From Candidatus Sungiibacteriota bacterium (GTDB lineage: Bacteria > Patescibacteria > Paceibacteria > Sungbacterales > SURF-37): DNA of 64,000 nucleotides. The translations under genes and the position numbers were made by a program. Of the stretch, positions 48,001-55,763 are shown piece after piece. The DNA lies in NCBI GenBank assembly GCA_016186145.1, contig JACPMF010000006.1, forward strand, positions 9,123-73,122, given 5' to 3'. The notes under the pieces were generated by a model. It was not told the origin of the DNA. It ran no database searches and was given only the letters and a program-made list of their open reading frames with translations. Numbering within the stretch: position 1 is the stretch's first letter; each line of letters opens with the position of its first letter.

Positions 48001-49197
48001 ATGGTTAAGCAAAAACCGCAAACTAAACCAAAAGTCCCGCTGCCAAAAAAAGACACCTCAAAAAGCGGCAAATCACCGGGGTCGACAAAGAAAAAACTTC
48101 AACCGGCAAAAGGCAAGACAGCAGCAAAGAATCAATTCGGAGACGTTGAAACAAAAATCGACATTCTCGTCAAAAAGGGAAGAGAACGTGGTTTTGTCAC
48201 ATACTCCGAAATTCTTGCGCAGTTTCCCGCTATCGAAGAAGACATCCCGCTCCTCGAGGATATTTATCGCCGCTTCGAAGAACTCAACGTTGAAATTTTC
48301 GATACCTCGGAATTCATCAAAATTGACGAAGAGAAGAAAAAGAAAAAAGAAGAATCGTCGCGCGATGACGCTTCAGACTCCGTGCAAATGTATTTGCGCG
48401 AGATCGGAAAAATTCCGCTCATTACCGGGGACCAAGAAAAGGAATTTGCGCGGCACATCGAGCGCGGAGATAATGAGGCGCGGGAGCAGCTTGCCAAGGC
48501 AAATCTCCGGCTCGTCGTATCCATTGCAAAACGCTATGTCGGCAGAAGTCCGCACCTGACGCTTCTCGACCTTATTCAAGAGGGAAATCTTGGCCTTTTC
48601 AAAGCGGTTGAAAAATTTGACTATCGGCGCGGCTTTAAGTTTTCGACATACGCAACATGGTGGATCAGGCAGGCAATTACCCGCGCTCTCGCGGACCAGG
48701 CACGCACCATTCGCATCCCCGTGCATATGGTCGAGACAATATCAAAATTCCAACAGGTAAAACGCCGTCTTCTTCAGGATCTCGGCCGCGAACCCTTGCC
48801 GGAAGAAATTGCCTCCGAGATGGGAATTGAGGTTGAAAAAGCCCACCATATTGCAAAAATTTCTCAAGAAACAGTTTCTCTCGAGTCGCCGGTGGGAGAA
48901 GACGACGAAGACTCGCTTCTTGGAGAATTCATTGTTGATGAAAAGACTTTATCGCCGGCTCAATCAGCCGCGCGAAAACTTCTTCGTGAACAAATGATGA
49001 AAATAATCAATGACCTTTCTCCCCGGGAGCAGAAAATTTTGCGGCTGCGTTTCGGACTGGATGATGGCGTAACGCATACGCTTGAGGAGGTTGGAAAAGA
49101 ATTCGGCGTAACGCGCGAACGAATACGGCAAATTGAAGCAAAAGCTCTTGAACGAATGCGAACGCACGGATTGGTAAGAAAGCTCGAAGGGTATTAG
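48001..49197 (+). CDS. rpoD: Primary sigma factor RpoD (sigma-70)
   Basis: A 398-residue protein. A Lys/Pro-rich N-terminus (about 45 residues) and region 1.1 (KIDILVKKGRERGFVTYSEI) lead to region 2 (LLDLIQEGNLGLFKAVEKFD; FSTYATWWIRQAITRALADQ), region 3 and region 4 (LEEVGKEFGVTRERIRQIEA). It directs RNA polymerase to TTGACA/TATAAT promoters, which agrees with the promoters seen at the accessory cassettes. Regions 1.2 to 4 are complete. Confidence 0.97.
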   Translation: MVKQKPQTKPKVPLPKKDTSKSGKSPGSTKKKLQPAKGKTAAKNQFGDVETKIDILVKKGRERGFVTYSEILAQFPAIEEDIPLLEDIYRRFEELNVEIFDTSEFIKIDEEKKKKKEESSRDDASDSVQMYLREIGKIPLITGDQEKEFARHIERGDNEAREQLAKANLRLVVSIAKRYVGRSPHLTLLDLIQEGNLGLFKAVEKFDYRRGFKFSTYATWWIRQAITRALADQARTIRIPVHMVETISKFQQVKRRLLQDLGREPLPEEIASEMGIEVEKAHHIAKISQETVSLESPVGEDDEDSLLGEFIVDEKTLSPAQSAARKLLREQMMKIINDLSPREQKILRLRFGLDDGVTHTLEEVGKEFGVTRERIRQIEAKALERMRTHGLVRKLEGY

Positions 49198-49203
49198 TAC
49201 ATG

Positions 49204-49286
49204 AATTATGAATTGTGAATAATGAATTAGGAATAACCAAATTTTCTATATTCATAATTCATAATTCCTGATTCCTGATTCAAAAA
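49204..49286 (+). repeat. Start-codon palindrome before murC (AATTCAT family)
   Basis: GAATTATGAATTGTGAATAATGAA on the left (in parts) and ATTCATAATTCATAATTCCT on the right, ending GATTCAAAAA before the murC GTG. It is related to the nusB element at 38640-38708. Confidence 0.8.
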
Positions 49287-50678
49287 GTGTCCGCAAACTC
49301 AAAAATACAACAAGTGCACTTCGTTGGTATCGGCGGTATCGGCGTTTCGGCCCTTGCCCGTTGGTATCACGCACAAAAGTGGATGGTAAGCGGATCGGAT
49401 ATTGAACCATCGGAAATTACCGATGCCCTAAAAAGCGAAGGTATTCTCATAACGACAGGTCCACACAAGGCGCAAAACGTGCCTCCAAATACTGAACTGC
49501 TTATCTATACCGCCGCGGCAAAGAAAAACCCGGAGATGGAAGCGGCAAAAAGCCGAAATGTGAAAATACAGAGTTATGCGGAAGCGCTCGGCGGCATCAC
49601 GAAAAAATACCTGACGATTGCTATTGCCGGTTCACATGGCAAAAGCACCACTACGGCGCTTATTTCTTTGATTCTCACAAAAGCAGGATTCGATCCCACC
49701 GTCATTATCGGCACAAAGCTCCGTGAATTTGCCAATCCGTACGCATGGCGGGATCTTTGGCTCTCACCCGAGAATAGAAGTCTCGGCTCGAATTTTAGGG
49801 TGGGGTCATCGCCGATTCTCGTCATTGAAGCGGACGAATGGAACGGTTCTTTTTGGAACCATACGCCGGCGCTCACTGTCCTTACCAACGTGGACAAAGA
49901 ACACCTTGACTCCTATAAAACAGAAGCGGGAGTACGCGCGGCATTTAGAAAATTCCTCCTTCGGACGCGGCCCGGCGGGCGAATTGTTGTGAATATCGAT
50001 GACAAACCGGCACGCGACCTGGTAGATAGCTTGAAGAAAAAATATCCGGGCCGATTTAAGCAGAACGTCCATTCGTATTCGGTATCCGAAAATACGGCCC
50101 CTGAAATCCGCGCCGCTATCCGCCTTCCCGGAAAACATGGCGCTTCAAACGCCCTTGCCGCGTATACTGTTGCAAAAATTTTGAATGTCCCTGATGAAGT
50201 AACTAAACAGACTCTTTCTGAATTTGAAGGAGCGTGGCGGCGATTCGAATACATTGGGACGCTGAGCGGATCGCCGGTCATTGCCGATTACGCGCATCAC
50301 CCAACCGAAGTCAAAAAAACCCTGGAGGCGGCGCGAACCCGATTTGGCAAAAAGAAGCTTATTACCGTCTTCCAGCCCCACCAGATCGAACGAACTCGTG
50401 CGCTATTTCAAGATTTTCAGAAAGCTTTTGGTGATGCCGATATCGTATGCTTTATTGATATTTACGAAGTTGCCGGCAGGGAACGAGGAATCCGGAATTC
50501 AAAAACAAGCGCGTTCAAGCTTGCCCAGTCACTGGCAAAAAACGGAGCAGACGCGCGCTATATTCCGTACCCGAGCAAACTCAAAGAATTTCTCACGACG
50601 GAAGCGGGCTCAAATTCCGTTATCCTCATGCTCGGCGCCGGTTCGATTTGGAATATAAGCAAAGAAATTGTACAATAA
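49287..50678 (+). CDS. murC: UDP-N-acetylmuramate-L-alanine ligase MurC
   Basis: A 463-residue protein beginning with GTG 49287. The N-terminal Rossmann loop is VHFVGIGGIGVSALARWYH. The ATP site is IAGSHGKSTTTALIS and the substrate region is VIEADEWNGSFW. The C-terminal domain has VIADYAHHPTEVKKTLEAAR. It adds L-Ala to UDP-MurNAc. The family includes Mpl, but the overall motifs and lone occurrence favour MurC. The S41 protease gene follows. Confidence 0.92.
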   Translation: MSANSKIQQVHFVGIGGIGVSALARWYHAQKWMVSGSDIEPSEITDALKSEGILITTGPHKAQNVPPNTELLIYTAAAKKNPEMEAAKSRNVKIQSYAEALGGITKKYLTIAIAGSHGKSTTTALISLILTKAGFDPTVIIGTKLREFANPYAWRDLWLSPENRSLGSNFRVGSSPILVIEADEWNGSFWNHTPALTVLTNVDKEHLDSYKTEAGVRAAFRKFLLRTRPGGRIVVNIDDKPARDLVDSLKKKYPGRFKQNVHSYSVSENTAPEIRAAIRLPGKHGASNALAAYTVAKILNVPDEVTKQTLSEFEGAWRRFEYIGTLSGSPVIADYAHHPTEVKKTLEAARTRFGKKKLITVFQPHQIERTRALFQDFQKAFGDADIVCFIDIYEVAGRERGIRNSKTSAFKLAQSLAKNGADARYIPYPSKLKEFLTTEAGSNSVILMLGAGSIWNISKEIVQ

Positions 50679-50703
50679 ATAGCTGTGTAAACTCCGGCAA
50701 TTC

Positions 50704-51921
50704 ATGAACTTATCGCCATCAACAAAACAAATAACGCTTGCGGTTGCGCTCTCTGCCATAATTTTGTCGGCGGTTTTTGCAGCCGGAGTATTCATAGGGT
50801 TTGAGCGAAAGGCCGCAATTGAACAGGTGAGTGGGGTTAGCGCGCCGGAAACCGGAAAACCGTCCGAGGTTGATTTTTCCCTGTTTTGGAAAGTTTGGGC
50901 GCGCCTTCAAGAAAAATATGTTGATCGCTCGCACATCGATTCGCAAAAGCAGGTTTGGGGGGCAATTTCCGGAATGGTGCGCGCTTTGGGTGATCCGTAT
51001 ACGAACTTTCTCCCGCCGGAAGATACAAAACAATTTCAGGAGGATTTAAACGGGGAATTCGGGGGGATAGGAGCAGAGCTTGGAATACGAAAAGAAGTAC
51101 TTACCGTGATCACGCCGCTGAAAAATTCTCCGGCCCAGCGCGCAGGCTTAACGGCTGGCGACAAAATAATCAAAATCGACGAAGAAGTCACTACCGGGCT
51201 TTCACTCGAAGGCGCGGTGCGCCTGATTCGGGGCGAAAAAGGAACTCCGGTTAAACTCTCTGTCCTGCGAAACGGGGAGGAAGCGCATGAATTTACAATC
51301 ATCCGCGAAACAATAGTAATTCCGACGATTGAAACCAAAGAGCTTGGCAACGGCGTCTTCTACATACGGCTATTCAGCTTTAACGGGCCATCGCCTCAAA
51401 TCTTCCGTGAAGCCGTTGGCGAATTCCTCGGGTCAAAAAATACAAAACTGGTACTTGATCTTCGCGGAAATGCGGGAGGGTTCCTCAACGCGGCGGTCGA
51501 CATCGCCTCGTGGTTCCTGCGAGCAGGGGAGGTGGTTGCACGGGAAAAATACGGAGACGGTTCAGAAGATAATTATCGTTCAATCGGCAGGCGGCTTCTC
51601 GAGGACATTCCTACGGTAGTCCTAATTGACCAAGGATCAGCTTCAGCCTCTGAAATTCTTGCCGGCGCCCTTCGAGATGTTCGCGGAATCAAACTCGTCG
51701 GGCAAAAATCGTTTGGAAAAGGATCGGTCCAAGAGCTGGTTGAACTTGATGACGGCGCGTCACTGAAGGTAACTATTGCAAAATGGCTTACCCCGTCAGG
51801 TAAAACCATCGACGGGGAGGGGTTGGAACCGGATGTAGTTGTTGAAATAAAAAAAGAAGATACCGAGGAAGGAAAAGATCCGCAGTTAGATAAGGCGGTT
51901 GAGATATTAAAAGAATTATAA
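50704..51921 (+). CDS. S41-family C-terminal processing protease (CtpA-like)
   Basis: A 405-residue protein with an N-terminal membrane anchor (residues 9-32), a PDZ domain (AELGIRKEVLTVITPLKNSP to about 200) and the S41 catalytic domain: LVLDLRGNAGGFLNAAVDIA, Ser314 in QGSASASEILAGAL and Lys339 in SFGKGSVQEL. It cleaves exported proteins near their C-termini outside the membrane. Length and domain order match CtpA. It follows murC by 25 nt. Confidence 0.94.
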   Translation: MNLSPSTKQITLAVALSAIILSAVFAAGVFIGFERKAAIEQVSGVSAPETGKPSEVDFSLFWKVWARLQEKYVDRSHIDSQKQVWGAISGMVRALGDPYTNFLPPEDTKQFQEDLNGEFGGIGAELGIRKEVLTVITPLKNSPAQRAGLTAGDKIIKIDEEVTTGLSLEGAVRLIRGEKGTPVKLSVLRNGEEAHEFTIIRETIVIPTIETKELGNGVFYIRLFSFNGPSPQIFREAVGEFLGSKNTKLVLDLRGNAGGFLNAAVDIASWFLRAGEVVAREKYGDGSEDNYRSIGRRLLEDIPTVVLIDQGSASASEILAGALRDVRGIKLVGQKSFGKGSVQELVELDDGASLKVTIAKWLTPSGKTIDGEGLEPDVVVEIKKEDTEEGKDPQLDKAVEILKEL

Positions 51922-52008
51922 ATTTGGGGGCCCCACACAAAAAATTTCCTGCCCCGATTCAATCAAAAAGGCGCGCCACAGCACGCCGTAAATAATGGTC
52001 GTATATTT

Positions 52009-52365
52009 TTATCTCTCGGTGTAATAAATTTGGAGAGCTGGGCCAGAACCATGGCCGCTAGCGTGCTGTTCCACAGGAACGATACAAAGAATTTTCTTAT
52101 CTGCAAATTTACGTGCGATATATTCTTTTACCGAGATACCGACAAAACGCCGTGCTTGACTATCAAAAAAGTACACATAAATCCTGGAGAAATTTTGATG
52201 GTCTACTTCTAACTTAACCTCGTCTAGATACACAACATCAGCCGTGATTAAACCAGAACAATTTGTATCCGAGGCGTTTGCGCCATGATCGCCAGCATAA
52301 ACGGGAGCAATCAGAATCGCAGTTAGTATGACTGTGATGCCGAAAACGACCCGGTAAATGAACAT
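52009..52365 (-). CDS. Small secreted protein (accessory cassette)
   Basis: A 118-residue protein with a signal peptide (YRVVFGITVILTAILIAPVY, cleaved near YAGD). The mature part has two cysteines and mixed beta/alpha content (ADVVYLDEVKLEVDHQNFSR; KEYIARKFADKKILCIVPVE). No family is recognised. The SD GGAGG lies 6 nt before the ATG. It lies alone on the minus strand between the S41 protease gene and rplI with its own promoter. Confidence 0.6.
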   Translation of the reverse strand: MFIYRVVFGITVILTAILIAPVYAGDHGANASDTNCSGLITADVVYLDEVKLEVDHQNFSRIYVYFFDSQARRFVGISVKEYIARKFADKKILCIVPVEQHASGHGSGPALQIYYTER

Positions 52366-52413
52366 ATTTCTCCTCCAGGGTTTAAAATTTCAAAATACCA
52401 ACATAGTGTTCAA

Positions 52414-52441
52414 ATGGTAACACGGGGTATAAAAATGTCAA
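52414..52441 (-). promoter_or_regulatory. Promoter of the 52009-52365 cassette
   Basis: On the minus strand TTGACA (52441-52436), a 16-nt spacer and TACCAT (52419-52414). Confidence 0.55.
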
Positions 52442-52493
52442 AGGAGTTGGAAATAAAAATAGCCGGTTGGATACAGGGGGCGTTTTTTAGAAT

Positions 52494-52937
52494 ATGAAAG
52501 TTATATTTTTACAAGATATAGCAAAACTTGGTAAAAAACATGAAGTTAAGGATGTAAGCGACGGATACGCGCGGAATTTTTTGTTGCCGAGAGGTCTCGC
52601 AAAACCCGCCGGTGATACGGCATTAAAAGCCGTTGCCAAAGAAAAAGCTGTGGCCGGTCAAAGGGCGGCTGAAGAAAAAAAGCACTATGAGAACATTTCA
52701 AAAATGCTTGCTGATAAAGCTATTGTTATAAAAACCAAAGTAGGGGAGCGGGGAAAGGCGTTTGGCGCCGTGACCGCCGCACGCATCAATGACGCCCTAA
52801 GGCAAGAAAATATTTCAATTGAAAAAGAGTGGATCCTCCTCGATCATCCGATTAAAAAAACCGGAGAAGTAATAATTCCGGTGAGGTTTCCGCACGGGAT
52901 TACCGGCGAAATCAGAATCAATATTATAGGAGAATAA
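52494..52937 (+). CDS. rplI: Large ribosomal subunit protein bL9
   Basis: A 147-residue protein: MKVIFLQDIAKLGKKHEVKD and VSDGYARNFLLPRGLAKPA form the N-terminal domain, then the long helix and a C-terminal domain (TGEVIIPVRFPHGITGEIRI). L9 is missing from several CPR groups, and its presence is more in line with Parcubacteria than with Microgenomates. It converges on rpmA. Confidence 0.97.
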   Translation: MKVIFLQDIAKLGKKHEVKDVSDGYARNFLLPRGLAKPAGDTALKAVAKEKAVAGQRAAEEKKHYENISKMLADKAIVIKTKVGERGKAFGAVTAARINDALRQENISIEKEWILLDHPIKKTGEVIIPVRFPHGITGEIRINIIGE

Positions 52938-52947
52938 AAAACGATAA

Positions 52948-53226
52948 CTAAACCGCGAGAACATTGATAACACTAACTCGTCTCATTCTTCCGTTGAATT
53001 TTGTTTTCCGCCTTTCTGTAAACTTCACAACGCCGGAGTGCATTGCATACAGCGTATCGTCTCCGCCTCTTTTCACATTCTTTCCAGGGTAAAACTTCGT
53101 CCCTCGCTGGCGAATTAAAATAGAACCGGCATTCACGCGTTCTCCATCGAATTTTTTAACCCCCAGGTATTTGGGCCCGGAATCCCGGGCATTTTTTGCA
53201 GCTCCGGAAGATTTTGTATGTGCCAT
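52948..53226 (-). CDS. rpmA: Large ribosomal subunit protein bL27
   Basis: A 92-residue protein starting at ATG 53226 (MAHTKSSGAAKNARDSGPKY); the frame extends 12 codons upstream into a palindrome, but the family start fixes the ATG. LGVKKFDGERVNAGSILIRQ and RGTKFYPGKNVKRGGDDTLY are typical. The N-terminus reaches the peptidyl-transferase centre. It is separated from rplU, its usual partner. Confidence 0.97.
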   Translation of the reverse strand: MAHTKSSGAAKNARDSGPKYLGVKKFDGERVNAGSILIRQRGTKFYPGKNVKRGGDDTLYAMHSGVVKFTERRKTKFNGRMRRVSVINVLAV

Positions 53227-53267
53227 TTTTGCCAGCGAGTCCGTTAGGACGAGATGTTGCAAAAATG
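53224..53267 (-). repeat. Start-codon hairpin of rpmA
   Basis: Perfect 9-bp arms CATTTTTGC (53224-53232) and GCAAAAATG (53259-53267), with a 26-nt loop. On the minus strand the last three bases of the hairpin are the rpmA start codon itself. Confidence 0.85.
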
Positions 53268-53268
53268 A

Positions 53269-53376
53269 GCATCCCGTACTAAAATTTATCGGACTAAGTT
53301 AGATGCGAATTGTTAATTTTAAGTAAGCTCCCGGCCAAACTTATACAGGCTGGATGTAAATTTTAGTGCGGGATGC
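53269..53376. repeat. Long inverted repeat upstream of rpmA
   Basis: Arms GCATCCCGTACTAAAATTTA (53269-53288) and TAAATTTTAGTGCGGGATGC (53357-53376) match at 19 of 20 positions and enclose about 68 nt. It adjoins the rpmA hairpin with one base between them and has the same design as 29679-29778. Confidence 0.9.
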
Positions 53377-53475
53377 CATCTGCCCTAGATGGAGCTGGGT
53401 CAGACTTGGCGAAGCGCGCCATGCCTTATTTACAAAAGCCATAAAAGGGCGGGGTGCCAATACTTAATATTTTTT

Positions 53476-53877
53476 ATGCTATCAAACCACCTCAAAAAAC
53501 TCAATACCCTTCTTTCCGCGCACAAAACCGATCTTTCGGTAGCGTTTTTAATTTTTCTGGCAAGCATGGCCAGTTTCGGCCTTGGCCGCCTTTCATCCGT
53601 ATGGCCGAAAAAAGAGCCGATCACCGTTACGGAAAATGATAAATTACAAATGCTGAATGCTGAATCAAAAAACAGGCGAAATGTTGCGGCTTCATCATTC
53701 ATCATTCAGAATTCAGCATTAAGCAAATATGTTGCATCAAAATCAGGCAGCGCGTATCATTTTCCATGGTGCGCCGGAGCGCAAAAAATAAAAGATAAAA
53801 ATAAAATCTTGTTTAATTCAAAAGAAGAAGCGGAAAAAGCCGGATACAAACCGGCAGGGAACTGCCCGGGGTTATAG
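53476..53877 (+). CDS. Membrane-anchored protein with Ada-like metal-binding module and palindrome insertion
   Basis: A 133-residue protein starting at ATG 53476. A membrane helix (residues 20-40, LSVAFLIFLASMASFGLGRL) is followed by the linker and a C-terminal module YVASKSGSAYHFPWCAGAQK...FNSKEEAEKAGYKPAGNC, similar to the small Cys-containing Ada/nuclease-associated modules that end many secreted nucleases. The linker, roughly residues 57-84, is encoded by a palindrome (53650-53721) that keeps the frame. No catalytic domain is present. Confidence 0.65.
   Translation: MLSNHLKKLNTLLSAHKTDLSVAFLIFLASMASFGLGRLSSVWPKKEPITVTENDKLQMLNAESKNRRNVAASSFIIQNSALSKYVASKSGSAYHFPWCAGAQKIKDKNKILFNSKEEAEKAGYKPAGNCPGL
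53650..53721. repeat. Palindrome inserted in frame inside a coding sequence
   Basis: Arms AATGCTGAATGCTGAAT (53650-53666) and ATTCAGAATTCAGCATT (53705-53721) match at 16 of 17 positions. The element codes for a polar linker between the membrane helix and the Ada-like module of the host protein. Confidence 0.88.
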
Positions 53878-53883
53878 TCTTTA

Positions 53884-55050
53884 TTAACCGGGGCTTACTT
53901 TTTTCTGGCTCGCAGTTAAAACCGTAAATTCTTTGATAAGAACCCTCGCGGCTTCAATTTCTTGGCGAATATGCGGAGGTAGTTGTTTCTCCACTAATTT
54001 TAATTTCTTATCATCGGCTTCCAGTATATCCTCCCATTTACCGAGCGGTTCAAGAATAGCGCGCACTTTTTCAAAATCATACGCGAACCTCTTTTGCAGC
54101 GATTTTGAGATAAAACCGCCCTCGCCGAACACTCGATCATAACCGCCGCGTTCCATGTATTCCCGTATTTTTTGCTTCAGTTCAGCCATTCGCGCTTCTG
54201 TAGCGGCATTATTTTTAACTAAATCAAAATACTCCTTAAGCGCCGCGTCAATTTCCTCTTGATTCTTGATTCCTGGATCCTGACTCCGGTATAAATGCTT
54301 CCACGCCGGACATATGGGCTTAAACGCGCACCAGTCGCAAAGAGGGGAGGGATTTGGTTCAAAACGCTCTGCGGCCCCAAGTTTCTTCGCGATTTCCCGG
54401 ATGGCATCAAGGACGCCCTGCCGGGTCAACTCGATTTCTTCCTGCGTTCGCGCGGTTGAGAGTTTTTCGCCGTGCTTCAAAAAGTAAAGAGAAAGTTTAA
54501 TGTGGCTCGGCTCCAATTGAGGCCATTTTTTTTGAAGGCCGAGGTGATACAAAGAAAGCTGAAAATCTGCATCGACTTTTTCCTGCGACGGCAGTTTCTT
54601 TGCGGTTTTATAATCAATGATTTCAAACGTACCGTCTTCTAACTTGTCGATCCGGTCGATTTTCCCGGCCAGGGTATGCGTTTCGCTGGAAATTGGATCC
54701 TCAATCAGCACCTCGAATTTCGATTCCAAATCCACTACTGAAAAATTCCAAGGGGCATTTTTTGCATAGAAATTTTTGAGCATGCCAAGGGCGCTTTCGC
54801 GATATGCTTCTCGTTCCGCATCCTGCCAATTCATGCTTTTTGCATCAAAATTTTCACGAAAATACGCCGCAACCTGACCAAGGGTAGGGTAGAGCGGATC
54901 ACGGCTGAACATAAATTTAAGCGCGTCGTGAACCAAAGTGCCAAAAATCGCCTCCTTGCTCTTTGGAGCCCGAATCCTATCGATTTCTTGAAATTTGTAC
55001 TTCTGCGGGCACTGTCGGTAGGTGTCCAACGCAGAATACGAGGTACGCAT
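53884..55050 (-). CDS. RecB-family PD-(D/E)xK exonuclease with Fe-S cysteines
   Basis: A 388-residue protein. TSYSALDTYRQCPQKYKF (Cys14) and FGTLVHDAL (His41) start the fold. The nuclease residues are Asp132 (GKIDRID), Asp146 and Lys148 (IIDYKTAKK), and Gln164-Tyr168 (FQLSLYHL). Cys238, Cys241 and Cys247 with Cys14 would hold a 4Fe-4S cluster as in AddB and Cas4. The C-terminal 110 residues are helical. It is a stand-alone nuclease of the PDDEXK_1 group, with no helicase beside it. Its end nearly meets the Ada-module gene. Confidence 0.88.
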   Translation of the reverse strand: MRTSYSALDTYRQCPQKYKFQEIDRIRAPKSKEAIFGTLVHDALKFMFSRDPLYPTLGQVAAYFRENFDAKSMNWQDAEREAYRESALGMLKNFYAKNAPWNFSVVDLESKFEVLIEDPISSETHTLAGKIDRIDKLEDGTFEIIDYKTAKKLPSQEKVDADFQLSLYHLGLQKKWPQLEPSHIKLSLYFLKHGEKLSTARTQEEIELTRQGVLDAIREIAKKLGAAERFEPNPSPLCDWCAFKPICPAWKHLYRSQDPGIKNQEEIDAALKEYFDLVKNNAATEARMAELKQKIREYMERGGYDRVFGEGGFISKSLQKRFAYDFEKVRAILEPLGKWEDILEADDKKLKLVEKQLPPHIRQEIEAARVLIKEFTVLTASQKKVSPG

Positions 55051-55061
55051 AAATCAATAGA

Positions 55062-55253
55062 TCAATAAAAATACGTCGTAAACACGATATAGCCGTCGAC
55101 AAAAAGACCGGCTATGCCAACGGCAAAAAGAAAAAAGAGAGACCACCGCGGAAGTGGTCTTCTGAATCTTAAACCCCAAACGGCAAGAACGATAATAAAG
55201 CCAAAAACCAAAATACCAAAGATGTCAAAAAATTGCGGTTGCGGTATGGACAT
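55062..55253 (-). CDS. Small two-helix membrane protein
   Basis: About 63 residues from ATG 55253 (MSIPQPQFFDIFGILVFGFI). Two hydrophobic segments (FGILVFGFIIVLAVWGLRF; RWSLFFLFAVGIAGLFVDG) are joined by a basic turn. It lies 11 nt upstream of the RecB-type nuclease gene on the same strand, so they may be co-transcribed. Function unknown. Confidence 0.55.
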   Translation of the reverse strand: MSIPQPQFFDIFGILVFGFIIVLAVWGLRFRRPLPRWSLFFLFAVGIAGLFVDGYIVFTTYFY

Positions 55254-55339
55254 AAGGGAATATGAGCAGGTGAGTGTTGTTTTTTTGGTCTTTTTGTAAA
55301 AAGGCAACGTCGCACAATCATACTTTTGCGACGTTTATT

Positions 55340-55723
55340 TTATATCCCATCGATTAATTGGCGGATTATGCGGGCGATGCCCTCAAGGACTATTACGAAA
55401 ATTTTCCCGATAAACTGAAAAAACTTCAAGAGATCCACACCTGTTTCTTTGGTTATTTGAACATTAAGCTCGGAAACTTTTTCCGGGTCAACTTCAACTT
55501 CTCTTACTCCCGTACCCGGCAATGGCACTTTAACATACTGCTGGAGCGTATTAAACAGCTTTTCCGGCTGAAGAATTTGCAAAATAGCATCCCGCGCTGT
55601 TGGCTTGTTTCCTGCGGAGGGCGCTTCCAAAACGATTAATTCTTGACCCTGAGCATATAAAAATCCGCATGGAACCGCGACAACTGCCGCTGAAATGGAC
55701 AAAACAATAAATATGTTTTTCAT
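55340..55723 (-). CDS. Small exported protein of unknown function
   Basis: A 127-residue protein with a signal peptide (FIVLSISAAVVAVPCGFLYA, cut near YAQG), a polar middle (EVEVDPEKVSELNVQITKET) and a C-terminal hydrophobic helix (LLKFFQFIGKIFVIVLEGIA). It is probably membrane-attached outside the cytoplasm. No family is recognised. It follows the M23 peptidase gene by about 40 nt on the same strand. Confidence 0.6.
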   Translation of the reverse strand: MKNIFIVLSISAAVVAVPCGFLYAQGQELIVLEAPSAGNKPTARDAILQILQPEKLFNTLQQYVKVPLPGTGVREVEVDPEKVSELNVQITKETGVDLLKFFQFIGKIFVIVLEGIARIIRQLIDGI

Positions 55724-55763
55724 ATAATGGCTCGCAAAGTGCCACCCTTATTATACCTCCGCC

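Noticed and set aside
48001..49197. Sporulation or alternative sigma factor
   Set aside because: All of regions 1.2 to 4 and the dnaG neighbourhood fit the primary sigma factor.
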